DNA of 64,000 nt, taken from Shimia sp049116215 (GTDB lineage Bacteria > Pseudomonadota > Alphaproteobacteria > Rhodobacterales > Rhodobacteraceae). The first letter of the stretch is position 1. Each line of letters begins with the position of its first letter. The notes under the pieces were generated by a model. That model made no database searches. It had not been told where the DNA came from and saw only the letters and a list, made by a program, of their open reading frames with translations. A program made the position numbers and the translations under genes. Positions 17,877 through 25,976 of this stretch are shown piece after piece. The stretch covers positions 558,001 to 622,000 of the forward strand of contig NZ_JAGDZB010000003.1 in the NCBI RefSeq assembly GCF_049116215.1, in the 5' to 3' direction.

Positions 17877-20584
17877 TTTCCTTTAGCCTCAATGGTGATC
17901 CGCAGACCGTAGACGTGCCGCTCGGGCGGCGGTTATCCCAAGTCTTGCGGGAAGATCTCAGCTTGCGCGGCACAAAGGTGGGCTGTGACGCAGGGGATTG
18001 TGGCGCTTGCACTGTGTTGCTGGACGGGGAAGCCGTTTGCGCGTGTCTAACACCGGTCGCACAGGTGGAAGACCGTCGGGTCGAAACCATTGAAGGTTTG
18101 GGGGCATCGGGGCCAAACCCGTTGCAGAGGGCTTTTTTGCGTCATGGCGCGGCGCAGTGCGGGATTTGTTCACCAGGCATGATAGTGGCTGCGGAAGCTT
18201 TGCTGCGGCGGGAAAGTGGCCCTGATCGGAGTGCTGTTGAGGCTGCGCTGGCGGGCGTTTTGTGCCGCTGCACGGGATACACCAAAATCATTGATGCGGT
18301 TTTGGATGCTGCCGGAGGTGGCGCAGGACCGGAGCCTGAAGCGGGCGCAGCGGTGGGTGCTCGTGTCGAACGACTGGATGGCGCTGCCAAGGTTATGGGC
18401 CACGAGCTTTTTGGTGCAGATGTGGTGCCCGAAGATGCTCTGTATGTGCGTGCGGTGCGCAGCCCTTATCCGTCAGCGCGGTTTGAGTTTGGTGAAATTG
18501 AGGATTGGGCTGCCGAAAAAAGTGTGCAGATCTTTACAGCCAAGCACATTCCAGGCGTGAATTGTTTTGGTGTGATTGAGAGATTTTCTGATCAACCGGT
18601 GCTTGCCTCTGAAGCCGTGCGCATGGCGGGCGAGGCCGTGGCACTGGTGGCAGGTCCCAAAGACGTTGTCCAAGCGTTGGCATTGAGCACATTTCCTGTG
18701 ACCTGGGATGAGATGACGCCATCACTGGACGTTCAAAGCGCAACGGTGTCCGACGCAGCGCGTATACACTCTGATCGCGCGGGAAATAAGCTGATTGCAG
18801 GGTTTGTCAAGCAAGGGGACGCGGAAGGCGCGCTTGCCAATGCGGCCCATGTTGTCGAAGGGGTTCTGCGCACAGGCCATGTGGAGCACGCCTATATTGA
18901 GCCAGAAGCGGGCGCCGCCTGGATGGAGGGAGATATCCTCAACATTCGCGCCTGCACCCAAGCGCCGGTGTTGGATCAGCAGAGCACGGCCGGGGTGCTT
19001 GGATTGTCGGAAGACAAAGTGCGCATTCGGCCGGCGGCCACTGGCGGTGGGTTTGGGGCAAAGTTGGATTTGACGGTTCAGCCGTTGCTTGGGTTGGTCA
19101 CCTTATTGACCGGTCAGCCCAGCGTCATGATTTACACGCGTCACGAAAGCATGGAGGCGAGCACCAAACGGCATCCTGCTGATATGCAAGCAAAAATAGG
19201 CGCGGATGCGGATGGCCGTCTGGTTGGGATGGAGTTTGAGGGTGACTTTGACACCGGTGCCTATGCCAGTTGGGGGCCAACTGTGGCCGTGCGGGTGCCG
19301 GTACATGCCAGCGGTCCTTATGTGGTGCCAAACTATGTCGCCAAAGCGCGGGCGATCCACACCAACGGGCCAGTGGCCGGTGCTTTTCGCGGGTTTGGGG
19401 TGCCGCAGGCAGCGGCCTTGCAGGAACAATTGCTGGATCAATTGGCAGACCAGGTGGGCATGGATCGCCTGACCTTTCGCCGTCTCAACACGCTGTCAGA
19501 CGGCGTGCCCACGGTCTGTGGTCAGCACCTTGAGGGGGTTGGCATAAGTGCCTGCCTCGGCTCGCTGCAGCCGCGCTGGGACGCGGCGTTGATTGAAGCG
19601 GCTGCGGAAAACGTCAAATCTAACGGGAAGGCACGCGGTGTTGGAGTGGCAAGCTGTTGGTATGGTTGCGGAAATACTGCGCTGCCAAACCCTTCAACAA
19701 TGCGGATCGGGATCACGGCGGAGGGGCAGATTTGTCTGCATCAAGGTGCGATGGACATCGGTCAAGGGGCCAATACGGTGATCCCGCAAATGGCTGCGGA
19801 TGCGCTTGGCGTGCCAGTGCATCAGATCACGCTGATTGACGCGGACACTGCGGTGACTCCTGATTGTGGAAAGACTTCGGCCAGCCGGCAGACGGTGGTC
19901 AGTGGTAAAGCGGCTGTGTTGGCTGCGCAGGCGTTGCGGGCACGCGTTCTTCAGTTGGGAAATATGGGGGACGAGGCAGATATCACCTTATCCGGGGCGG
20001 TGCTGACGTTGATGCAAGGGTCGGCGCTGCGGGATATTTCGTTGCGAGATCTGCCAGAAGACGCGTTTGGCTATGTGCTTTGGGCGGAGGAAACGTATGA
20101 CCCACCTACGAAAGCATTGGATGAAAACGGTCAAGGTGCGCCTTATGCGGTGTACGGGTATGGTGCGCAGCTGGCAGAGGTTGAGGTCGATCAAGCGCTG
20201 GGGACCGTGAAAGTGCTCAGGATCACGGCTGCGCATGATGTGGGACAGGTCATCAATCCCTTGTTGGCGGAAGGCCAAATTGAGGGCGGGATCGCCCAGG
20301 GGATTGGGATGGCGTTGATGGAGGAGTTTCATCCGGGCAAGACCGAAAACCTGCATGATTATCTGATTCCAACCATTGGCGATGTTCCTGAGATTACGTC
20401 ACATTTGATCGAAGTGCCTGATCCGGAGGGGCCAATGGGGGCCAAAGGGTTGGGGGAACATGTCTTGATCCCAACTGCACCTGCGATTTTGAATGCGATA
20501 CGGCATGCGACAGGAGCTGTGTTGACCCAATTGCCTGCCCGTCCCGATAGGGTGTTGGCAGCGATAAAGGCAACAAAACCATGA
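17873..20584 (+). CDS. Fused [2Fe-2S]/molybdopterin large subunit of a molybdenum hydroxylase
   Basis: Hydroxylates a carbon next to a ring nitrogen or an aldehyde, using water. It has 903 residues, similar in plan to Desulfovibrio aldehyde oxidoreductase. Plant-type [2Fe-2S] ligands are Cys38, 43, 46 and 58; the second cluster uses Cys96, 99, 131 and 133. The Mo-binding region (about 165-900) has RIRPAATGGGFGAKLD, and the likely catalytic Glu lies in GAKGLGEHVLI. Neighbouring 6-hydroxynicotinate-reductase-like and FAD genes favour an N-heteroaromatic substrate such as nicotinate, but xanthine- or aldehyde-type substrates are not excluded. Confidence 0.88.
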   Translation: MISFSLNGDPQTVDVPLGRRLSQVLREDLSLRGTKVGCDAGDCGACTVLLDGEAVCACLTPVAQVEDRRVETIEGLGASGPNPLQRAFLRHGAAQCGICSPGMIVAAEALLRRESGPDRSAVEAALAGVLCRCTGYTKIIDAVLDAAGGGAGPEPEAGAAVGARVERLDGAAKVMGHELFGADVVPEDALYVRAVRSPYPSARFEFGEIEDWAAEKSVQIFTAKHIPGVNCFGVIERFSDQPVLASEAVRMAGEAVALVAGPKDVVQALALSTFPVTWDEMTPSLDVQSATVSDAARIHSDRAGNKLIAGFVKQGDAEGALANAAHVVEGVLRTGHVEHAYIEPEAGAAWMEGDILNIRACTQAPVLDQQSTAGVLGLSEDKVRIRPAATGGGFGAKLDLTVQPLLGLVTLLTGQPSVMIYTRHESMEASTKRHPADMQAKIGADADGRLVGMEFEGDFDTGAYASWGPTVAVRVPVHASGPYVVPNYVAKARAIHTNGPVAGAFRGFGVPQAAALQEQLLDQLADQVGMDRLTFRRLNTLSDGVPTVCGQHLEGVGISACLGSLQPRWDAALIEAAAENVKSNGKARGVGVASCWYGCGNTALPNPSTMRIGITAEGQICLHQGAMDIGQGANTVIPQMAADALGVPVHQITLIDADTAVTPDCGKTSASRQTVVSGKAAVLAAQALRARVLQLGNMGDEADITLSGAVLTLMQGSALRDISLRDLPEDAFGYVLWAEETYDPPTKALDENGQGAPYAVYGYGAQLAEVEVDQALGTVKVLRITAAHDVGQVINPLLAEGQIEGGIAQGIGMALMEEFHPGKTENLHDYLIPTIGDVPEITSHLIEVPDPEGPMGAKGLGEHVLIPTAPAILNAIRHATGAVLTQLPARPDRVLAAIKATKP

Positions 20585-22035
20585 GCCGCCCACCGAGACA
20601 GCGCGAGGAAAAAATCCGATGTGACGCTTGTCCGGTGATGTGCTTTATCGCGGAAGGGCGCATTGGCGCCTGCGACAGGTATGCCAATATCAACGGTGAG
20701 ATTGTCCGCTGCGACCCTCTGACGGTTTTGGATCGGGCCATCGAGGCAGGAACCGAAGTTCGTCCGTTTTTGGGGCGTGACTGGCATGACGGATTGTCCA
20801 CGGATGACCTGTTTGTCACCGCAGTTGGGGCAGGCACCACTTATCCTGATTTTAAGCCAGCGCCATTCCTGGTGAGCCGGGAGATTGACGGCGTTGATTT
20901 TGTCACCGTCGTGACCGAGGCCATTTTTTCCTACTGCGGCGTGAAGGTGAAGATTGACACAGATCGGCACTTGGGGGCGGAAGGTGCCGTTGTACGCGCG
21001 CAAGGAGAGGCCGTGGGGCTGATGGTGACCAGCGAATATGGCAGTCAAATGATGAGCCTGGGCGGAGTGGATCACCTGACCGGCGGTAGCAAAGCTGAAG
21101 GGCGTGTAACCTGCGACGTGTTGTTACAACTCTTGAACCGCGCGCCGGTGGTTTTGGACGTAGAAGGCGGGGCCGAGGTTGTGGTTCAGGCTGGCGCAGC
21201 ACCGATTGTGGACGGCCAAAAAGAAGTGCGGATGCGGGTTGGCTGTGGGTCGGCGACAATTGGGATGTTTGCCAGCCAGTGGAAAGGTTTGGTCGACGAA
21301 GTTGTTGTCGTCGACGATCACATCACGGGCGTGGTGAGCGAACATCAAGCGGGCAAAGTGATTGGTTGGCCGGACAGTGGCATTCGCATCAAAGGGCGAC
21401 GCAGTACGCCTGGCCGGTACTTTCAGGTGGCGCAACCGGGGCTTGGTTGGGGCGGCACGGATATTGAGGATCCTTTGAGCATACTTGGTCCGTGGCGGCC
21501 AGAAAAAGGCGCGCGGGAAGGTTTGACACTTTTGATGGTGAGCACCACGGGGGAGCACGCTGCCTACTACGTGCTTGACGCTGACCTTGTTCCGCAGAAA
21601 CGCCCGCTGCCGGAAACTTTGGAACCTTCGGTGGCTTTGATTGCAGAAAACTGTGAGGCTGCTCTTTGCACCGTTATGTTCATGGGCGGGGCAGGTGGGT
21701 CGCTCCGGTCCGGCGTGACCCAAAACCCTGTGAAGCTGACACGGGCGGTACAGGAGAACGAAGCTAAAGTAACAGTCGGCGGCGCGCCGGCCTATGTCTG
21801 GCCAGGGGGCGGGATCACGCTCATGGCAGACGTGACCAAAATGCCGGATGGGGCGTTTGGCATGGTGCCAACGCCGGCGGTGGTGGCCCCATTGGAATTT
21901 ACCGTGTCGCGCGAGGCTTATCAGACATTAGGTGGGCATATGGATCAGGTCCGTGGCCTTCACCAGATATTGAATGAAGGTGGCGCGTATGTCCGCAGCA
22001 CGCATGTGGTGCCCACCAAACTCAAAAAACCATGA
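20581..22035 (+). CDS. 6-hydroxynicotinate reductase-like iron-sulfur protein
   Basis: 484 residues. I recognise the Hnr family of Eubacterium barkeri nicotinate fermentation, which reduces 6-hydroxynicotinate to 1,4,5,6-tetrahydro-6-oxonicotinate. The N-terminus has Cys14, 17, 21 and 31 in CDACPVMC...GACDRY, arranged for a [4Fe-4S] cluster. A conserved-looking SGVT (residues 377-380) followed by QNPVKLT lies in the C-terminal half. The gene overlaps both neighbours (ATGA upstream, 4 bp downstream). The exact substrate in this organism is inference. Confidence 0.75.
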   Translation: MSRPPRQREEKIRCDACPVMCFIAEGRIGACDRYANINGEIVRCDPLTVLDRAIEAGTEVRPFLGRDWHDGLSTDDLFVTAVGAGTTYPDFKPAPFLVSREIDGVDFVTVVTEAIFSYCGVKVKIDTDRHLGAEGAVVRAQGEAVGLMVTSEYGSQMMSLGGVDHLTGGSKAEGRVTCDVLLQLLNRAPVVLDVEGGAEVVVQAGAAPIVDGQKEVRMRVGCGSATIGMFASQWKGLVDEVVVVDDHITGVVSEHQAGKVIGWPDSGIRIKGRRSTPGRYFQVAQPGLGWGGTDIEDPLSILGPWRPEKGAREGLTLLMVSTTGEHAAYYVLDADLVPQKRPLPETLEPSVALIAENCEAALCTVMFMGGAGGSLRSGVTQNPVKLTRAVQENEAKVTVGGAPAYVWPGGGITLMADVTKMPDGAFGMVPTPAVVAPLEFTVSREAYQTLGGHMDQVRGLHQILNEGGAYVRSTHVVPTKLKKP

Positions 22036-22868
22036 AAAATGGGCCGCAAGTGAGTTGGTTACCAGATGGTAAGCGTTTACACATGCACCATGGACCCATT
22101 GATTTAATTGTCGAAATTTGGGGTTCTGGGAAAGACCAGGCGTATCAACGGGCGGCGTTGCGGTTTCATTCAATCCTAGAGGAGTTGGTGGCAGAGCTGC
22201 CTGATTTGCGACGGCCTGCAGTGTTGCACGCGAGGTTTAACGGGGCGATAGCCGCCGCCATGCAGGACGCCGTTGCGCGACATTTGCCGGAGTTTGTGAC
22301 GCCAATGGCGGCGGTGGCGGGTGCTGTGGCAGATGAAATCGCAAGCGTGATCGCGGGTACGCCAAATGTACAGAAGGCCTATGTGAACAACGGAGGCGAC
22401 GTTGCGCTGGTTCTTGAGCCCTGCGAAACGTTAAGGGCTGATGTGGGGGGCGGCATGGGACGCGCCGCGTTGCATGGGGCAGGTAAGATTAGAGGCATCG
22501 CAACGTCTGGTTGGCGCGGGCGCAGCCTGTCATTTGGCATTGCGGACGCTGTGACAGTTTTGGCCAGCTCCGCGGCGCTGGCAGATGTGGCCGCCACGTT
22601 GATCGCCAACGCAGTGGATCTGCCGAGTCATGATGGAATTACGCGGGCGACTGCTGAGAGCCAACAATTGGACAGCGATCTGGGCAACAGGTTGGTGACG
22701 GTTGCGGTGCCGTCTTTGCCAGTTGCCGATGTGGCCGACGCGTTGAGACGTGGGACAGAGTTTGCAAAAAGTCTTGGGGAAGCCGAGGGGGTTTGGGGAG
22801 GTATGCTTGTGTTTCAAGGCCAGGTGGTCACGTTTGGTGATCTCAACCTCAGCAAGACCACCGAATGA
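22032..22868 (+). CDS. UPF0280 family protein (ApbE-like fold)
   Basis: 278 residues without signal peptide or membrane segment. The features AYVNNGGDVAL, GGGMGRAALHGAG, IRGIATSGWRGRS and SFGIADAVTVLA match the UPF0280 family, which has an ApbE-like fold; biochemical function is not established to my knowledge. It is last in the molybdenum hydroxylase/Hnr operon and overlaps the Hnr gene, hinting at a role in maturing or assisting that enzyme. Confidence 0.8.
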   Translation: MKNGPQVSWLPDGKRLHMHHGPIDLIVEIWGSGKDQAYQRAALRFHSILEELVAELPDLRRPAVLHARFNGAIAAAMQDAVARHLPEFVTPMAAVAGAVADEIASVIAGTPNVQKAYVNNGGDVALVLEPCETLRADVGGGMGRAALHGAGKIRGIATSGWRGRSLSFGIADAVTVLASSAALADVAATLIANAVDLPSHDGITRATAESQQLDSDLGNRLVTVAVPSLPVADVADALRRGTEFAKSLGEAEGVWGGMLVFQGQVVTFGDLNLSKTTE

Positions 22869-22870
22869 TC

Positions 22871-23605
22871 TTATTGAGGGGCCTGATCAGGTGCCAACCA
22901 GTCATGCCAGCTGTGAAACCAATTTCCAGCGAAGGCACAAGACGGGAGAGAATTGGCAATCTCGGACTCCGTCGAAATTTGAGACCGGATAAACCAGTGC
23001 TCACTTTCGACTTCAAACACCTCAACAGATGTCGAGGGAAACCGTTTGAACAGCGGAGCAGATGACAGCCTCACTTTAACTTTAGAACCTATCACACTAA
23101 TTTTTCTCGATATATTTGTCGATTTTAGTCTTGGCTTTTGGAGGTAAACACTAAGTTTTGGCGACCAAAAACTGATGCTGGACACGGTATTGGCGTCGGT
23201 ATTCTGGCCAAAACCGTCTGCCGCCCGCATTGGAAGCAATGCCCCATGCCCGAGAGTCATAACATGGGGAGGCGCAGCGGTTTTTTGGAGAAATGCGACA
23301 GCATCCCCTAAATCCCGTATCAGAGGCGCAAAACGCACCTGACCCTGCGCCGGCCAATAGGAGTTCCAGACAATGAGGTAAAGATCCGGCCCAGAACGTG
23401 TTTGGAGTTGGCGCAGTTTGGTCATCATTAGGATCGCGTCCCGCGCATCTTGTTCTGTGGGGCCAGGAAGGATCAAAAGTGGCGCATGACCTGAACCACC
23501 GGAACGTCGGGTTTGAACCCAAAACAGGTTGGCCGAACGTGTACTAAACACCAAAGCCGCGTCAGTGGGGCAAAAATTTGCAGCTGGGGGGAAGTCCTTG
23601 GCCAA
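22871..23605 (-). CDS. Hypothetical protein, possible alpha/beta-hydrolase remnant, start unclear
   Basis: An open frame of about 244 residues from a TTG at 23605; the same frame stays open and protein-like upstream to a TAA near 23680 without any ATG or GTG. The segments ANFCPTDAALVFSTRSANLFWVQ-like and LLILPGPTEQDARDAILMM read like real protein, and LGHGALLPM may be a GHG turn. The absence of a normal start and of a ribosome site suggests a pseudogene or an unusual start. The C-terminal third is low in family-like motifs. I do not recognise it. Confidence 0.35.
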   Translation of the reverse strand: MAKDFPPAANFCPTDAALVFSTRSANLFWVQTRRSGGSGHAPLLILPGPTEQDARDAILMMTKLRQLQTRSGPDLYLIVWNSYWPAQGQVRFAPLIRDLGDAVAFLQKTAAPPHVMTLGHGALLPMRAADGFGQNTDANTVSSISFWSPKLSVYLQKPRLKSTNISRKISVIGSKVKVRLSSAPLFKRFPSTSVEVFEVESEHWFIRSQISTESEIANSLPSCAFAGNWFHSWHDWLAPDQAPQ

Positions 23606-24089
23606 AGAGCCCTCACGTTTGTTGAGAATTTCAGTTGCGGCAAAGCTGCCGCCATCTTCCGACGGCGGGTAGGAGAAAGATTAGTAAAAGACAGCACACT
23701 GCCAGTGGTTGGATCAGATCATGTAAGCGAGAGAGGGAAGTGTATTTCACAACTCACATAAGGAGCAGTCGCAAACAGGAGAATTGCGGAAAGCGACCAT
23801 TTTTTTGATATTTTCCGCCAAACGAGCAGGAATAGGATGGGCCATGCAGTCTGCGTCGAACATCGCCCAAGTTGAACACGATTTTGGAGCTGGCGACGAA
23901 AAGTCGTTGGTGGCTAAAAGGGTCTAAGAGCGCCGCACGGTAACTGACGGCACGCAACGTGAGGCTGGACCAAGCTGAAGCGGAGGTCAGACGGCCCGCA
24001 CATTGCATGATCCGGATATCAGCCAATTACGGGGGATTGACTGCAGAATTTCGGGCAATGGTTTGACATCACCAAACAGGCTCGGAGAG
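23606..24089. other. Gene-poor stretch between hypothetical frame and rsmA
   Basis: 484 bp, locally richer in A+T, with no frame I would defend. A minus-strand frame at 23754-24026 (90 codons) has no ribosome site or recognisable motif. It may be decayed coding sequence linked to the start-less frame next to it. Confidence 0.4.
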
Positions 24090-24932
24090 TCAGCTTTGTT
24101 CCATCACGCGCGCAAGAGCGCAGAATTGTTCGAGACCAACCACCTCCGCGCGATCTGTTGGTTTAATGCCCGCAGCAATCAAACGGTCCTCGATGTCCGG
24201 CGCTTGTCCCTTGAGGGCAGACCGCAGCATTTTGCGGCGCTGATTGAAGGCGGCAGCAACGATCCGCGACAGGGTCGCGGCATCCGCGGGGTAGCGTGGC
24301 TCTGGCAATGCTGTGAGATGCACCACTGCGGAATGTACTTTGGGTGGTGGTGAAAATGCACCCGGCGGCAAGGACATGACGATATTGGCATTGGCCCGCC
24401 ATTGCGACAGGAGTGCGAGGCGACCGTAGGCTTTGGAGCCCGGCTGCGCTGTGATACGTTCCGCAACTTCACGCTGAAACATCAATGTCAGGCTTTGCCA
24501 GAACGGCGGCCATTCCTTGGGGGTCAGCCAGCGCACCAGAAGTTCCGTGCCGACATTGTACGGCAGGTTGGCGGCCACGCGGATGGGCGGCGTGAGATGG
24601 CTCAGCGGATCCACTTCCAAAGCGTCGCCATTGATCACCTCAAGTTGGCCAGGGTAGGCGGCGGCGATTTCCGCCAGAGCAGGCATGCAGCGGTCGTCTT
24701 TTTCAATGGCAAGGACCTTGCGCGCGCCTTCTGCCAACAGCCCCCGGGTGAGACCGCCGGGGCCAGGGCCAATCTCAAGGACATCGCAATCCGTCAGTTC
24801 GCCCGCACGTCGCGCGATCTTTGCAGTGAGGTTGAGATCCAGAAGAAAGTTCTGTCCCAAAGATTTGCGTGCAGAAAGACCATGGGTCTCAATCACCTGA
24901 CGCAGCGGAGGAAGGTCATCAATTGCGCTCAT
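24090..24932 (-). CDS. rsmA: 16S rRNA dimethyladenosine transferase
   Basis: Dimethylates two adjacent adenosines (A1518, A1519) of the 16S rRNA 3' hairpin late in small-subunit assembly. It has 280 residues, with the SAM-binding motif VLEIGPGPGGLTRGLL, the N-terminal LGQNFLLDLNL, and the catalytic NLPYNVGTEL (NLPY motif). It is last of the lptF-lptG-lptD-surA-pdxA-rsmA series, an order known from alphaproteobacteria, and is separated from pdxA by 75 bp holding a dispersed repeat. Confidence 0.96.
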   Translation of the reverse strand: MSAIDDLPPLRQVIETHGLSARKSLGQNFLLDLNLTAKIARRAGELTDCDVLEIGPGPGGLTRGLLAEGARKVLAIEKDDRCMPALAEIAAAYPGQLEVINGDALEVDPLSHLTPPIRVAANLPYNVGTELLVRWLTPKEWPPFWQSLTLMFQREVAERITAQPGSKAYGRLALLSQWRANANIVMSLPPGAFSPPPKVHSAVVHLTALPEPRYPADAATLSRIVAAAFNQRRKMLRSALKGQAPDIEDRLIAAGIKPTDRAEVVGLEQFCALARVMEQS

Positions 24933-24972
24933 GGGATATGCCTTGGTTCTGGCGGCTCTGCCGCGGGTGGAT

Positions 24973-25005
24973 GCCTCCGGCGGGGATATTTCCGGCCAAA
25001 TGAAG
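24973..25005 (+). repeat. Dispersed GGGATATTT element, copy 2
   Basis: GCCTCCGGCGGGGATATTT then CCGGCCAAATGAAG, in the pdxA-rsmA gap. It aligns closely with 45493-45526 (GCCTCTGGCAGGGATATTT ... CAAATGAAG). Confidence 0.7.
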
Positions 25006-25007
25006 GG

Positions 25008-25976
25008 TCAAGCGGATTGTGCCATGCGGTGCGCCATGCGCAGAGCGGCGATTGTGCTCGACGGGTTGGCCTGACCGGTGCCTGCGATGTCAAAAGCGGT
25101 GCCGTGATCCGGCGAGGTGCGGATAAATGGCAGGCCGAGGGTAACGTTGACGCCGCCGTCGAAGTCCAGCGTTTTGATCGGGATCAGGGCCTGATCGTGG
25201 TAGGCACAGACAGCCACGTCATACCTTTTGCGTGCTGCGGCGTGGAACATGGTGTCTGCTGGCAAAGGTCCGGAAATGTCAAAACCGTCAGCCCGAAGTT
25301 TGTCCAGAACGGGCGCAATGATGGTTGCATCCTCATGTCCCATGGCACCTCCTTCACCGGCGTGCGGGTTCAGGCCGGCCACCGCGATACGCGGATGCGC
25401 AATACCAAACTGCGCTTGCAGACCTTTGGCCGTAATGCGGATGGTCTCTTCAATCAGTTCCGGCGTGAGTGCGGAAGGGACGTCTGACAGCGGGATGTGG
25501 ATTGTCGCCGGTACGACGCGAAGCATATCGGAGGCAAGCATCATGACGACGTCGTCTACGCCGCCAAGATCCGCAAGGTACTCCGTGTGTCCCGGGTAAG
25601 GAAAATCCGCGCCGTCCTTTAGAGCCTTTTTGTGGATCGGCAAGGTACACATCGCAGAGGCTTCACCGTTCATGGCAAGATCGGCGGCATGGGCGATTAC
25701 GTCGATTACCCCTTCAGCGTTGTCTGGAAGTGCAGCACCTGGTGTACGACCCGCAGCAAAAGGGTGTGGCAATACAGGCAGCGTGGTGGCCATGGCGTCG
25801 CTGGCCTCCAGCGGGGATTGCAGCAGCTTGTGAGGCACAGAGCCGGGCAGATGTCTCGGGTCCGCAATCAAGAAGAAGGACAGCTCATCTTTCAGCGCGA
25901 CCCATGCTTTTTCAGCAATTTCCAGGCCAACACCGGCTGGTTCACCACAGGTCATTGCAATGGGCGCAAGGCTCAT
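25008..25976 (-). CDS. pdxA: 4-hydroxythreonine-4-phosphate dehydrogenase
   Basis: NAD-dependent step of the DXP-dependent pyridoxal 5'-phosphate pathway, 322 residues. The N-terminus PIAMTCGEPAGVG, metal-site motifs PGHTEYLADLGG and CAYHDQALIPIKTLDF, and the end region RTSPDHGTAFDIAG are diagnostic. It overlaps the surA-like gene by 4 bp (ATGA). Confidence 0.96.
   Translation of the reverse strand: MSLAPIAMTCGEPAGVGLEIAEKAWVALKDELSFFLIADPRHLPGSVPHKLLQSPLEASDAMATTLPVLPHPFAAGRTPGAALPDNAEGVIDVIAHAADLAMNGEASAMCTLPIHKKALKDGADFPYPGHTEYLADLGGVDDVVMMLASDMLRVVPATIHIPLSDVPSALTPELIEETIRITAKGLQAQFGIAHPRIAVAGLNPHAGEGGAMGHEDATIIAPVLDKLRADGFDISGPLPADTMFHAAARKRYDVAVCAYHDQALIPIKTLDFDGGVNVTLGLPFIRTSPDHGTAFDIAGTGQANPSSTIAALRMAHRMAQSA

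Noticed and set aside
23754..24026. Minus-strand 90-codon frame as a gene
   Set aside because: No ribosome site, no conserved motif, and it lies in a patch that looks like decayed sequence.
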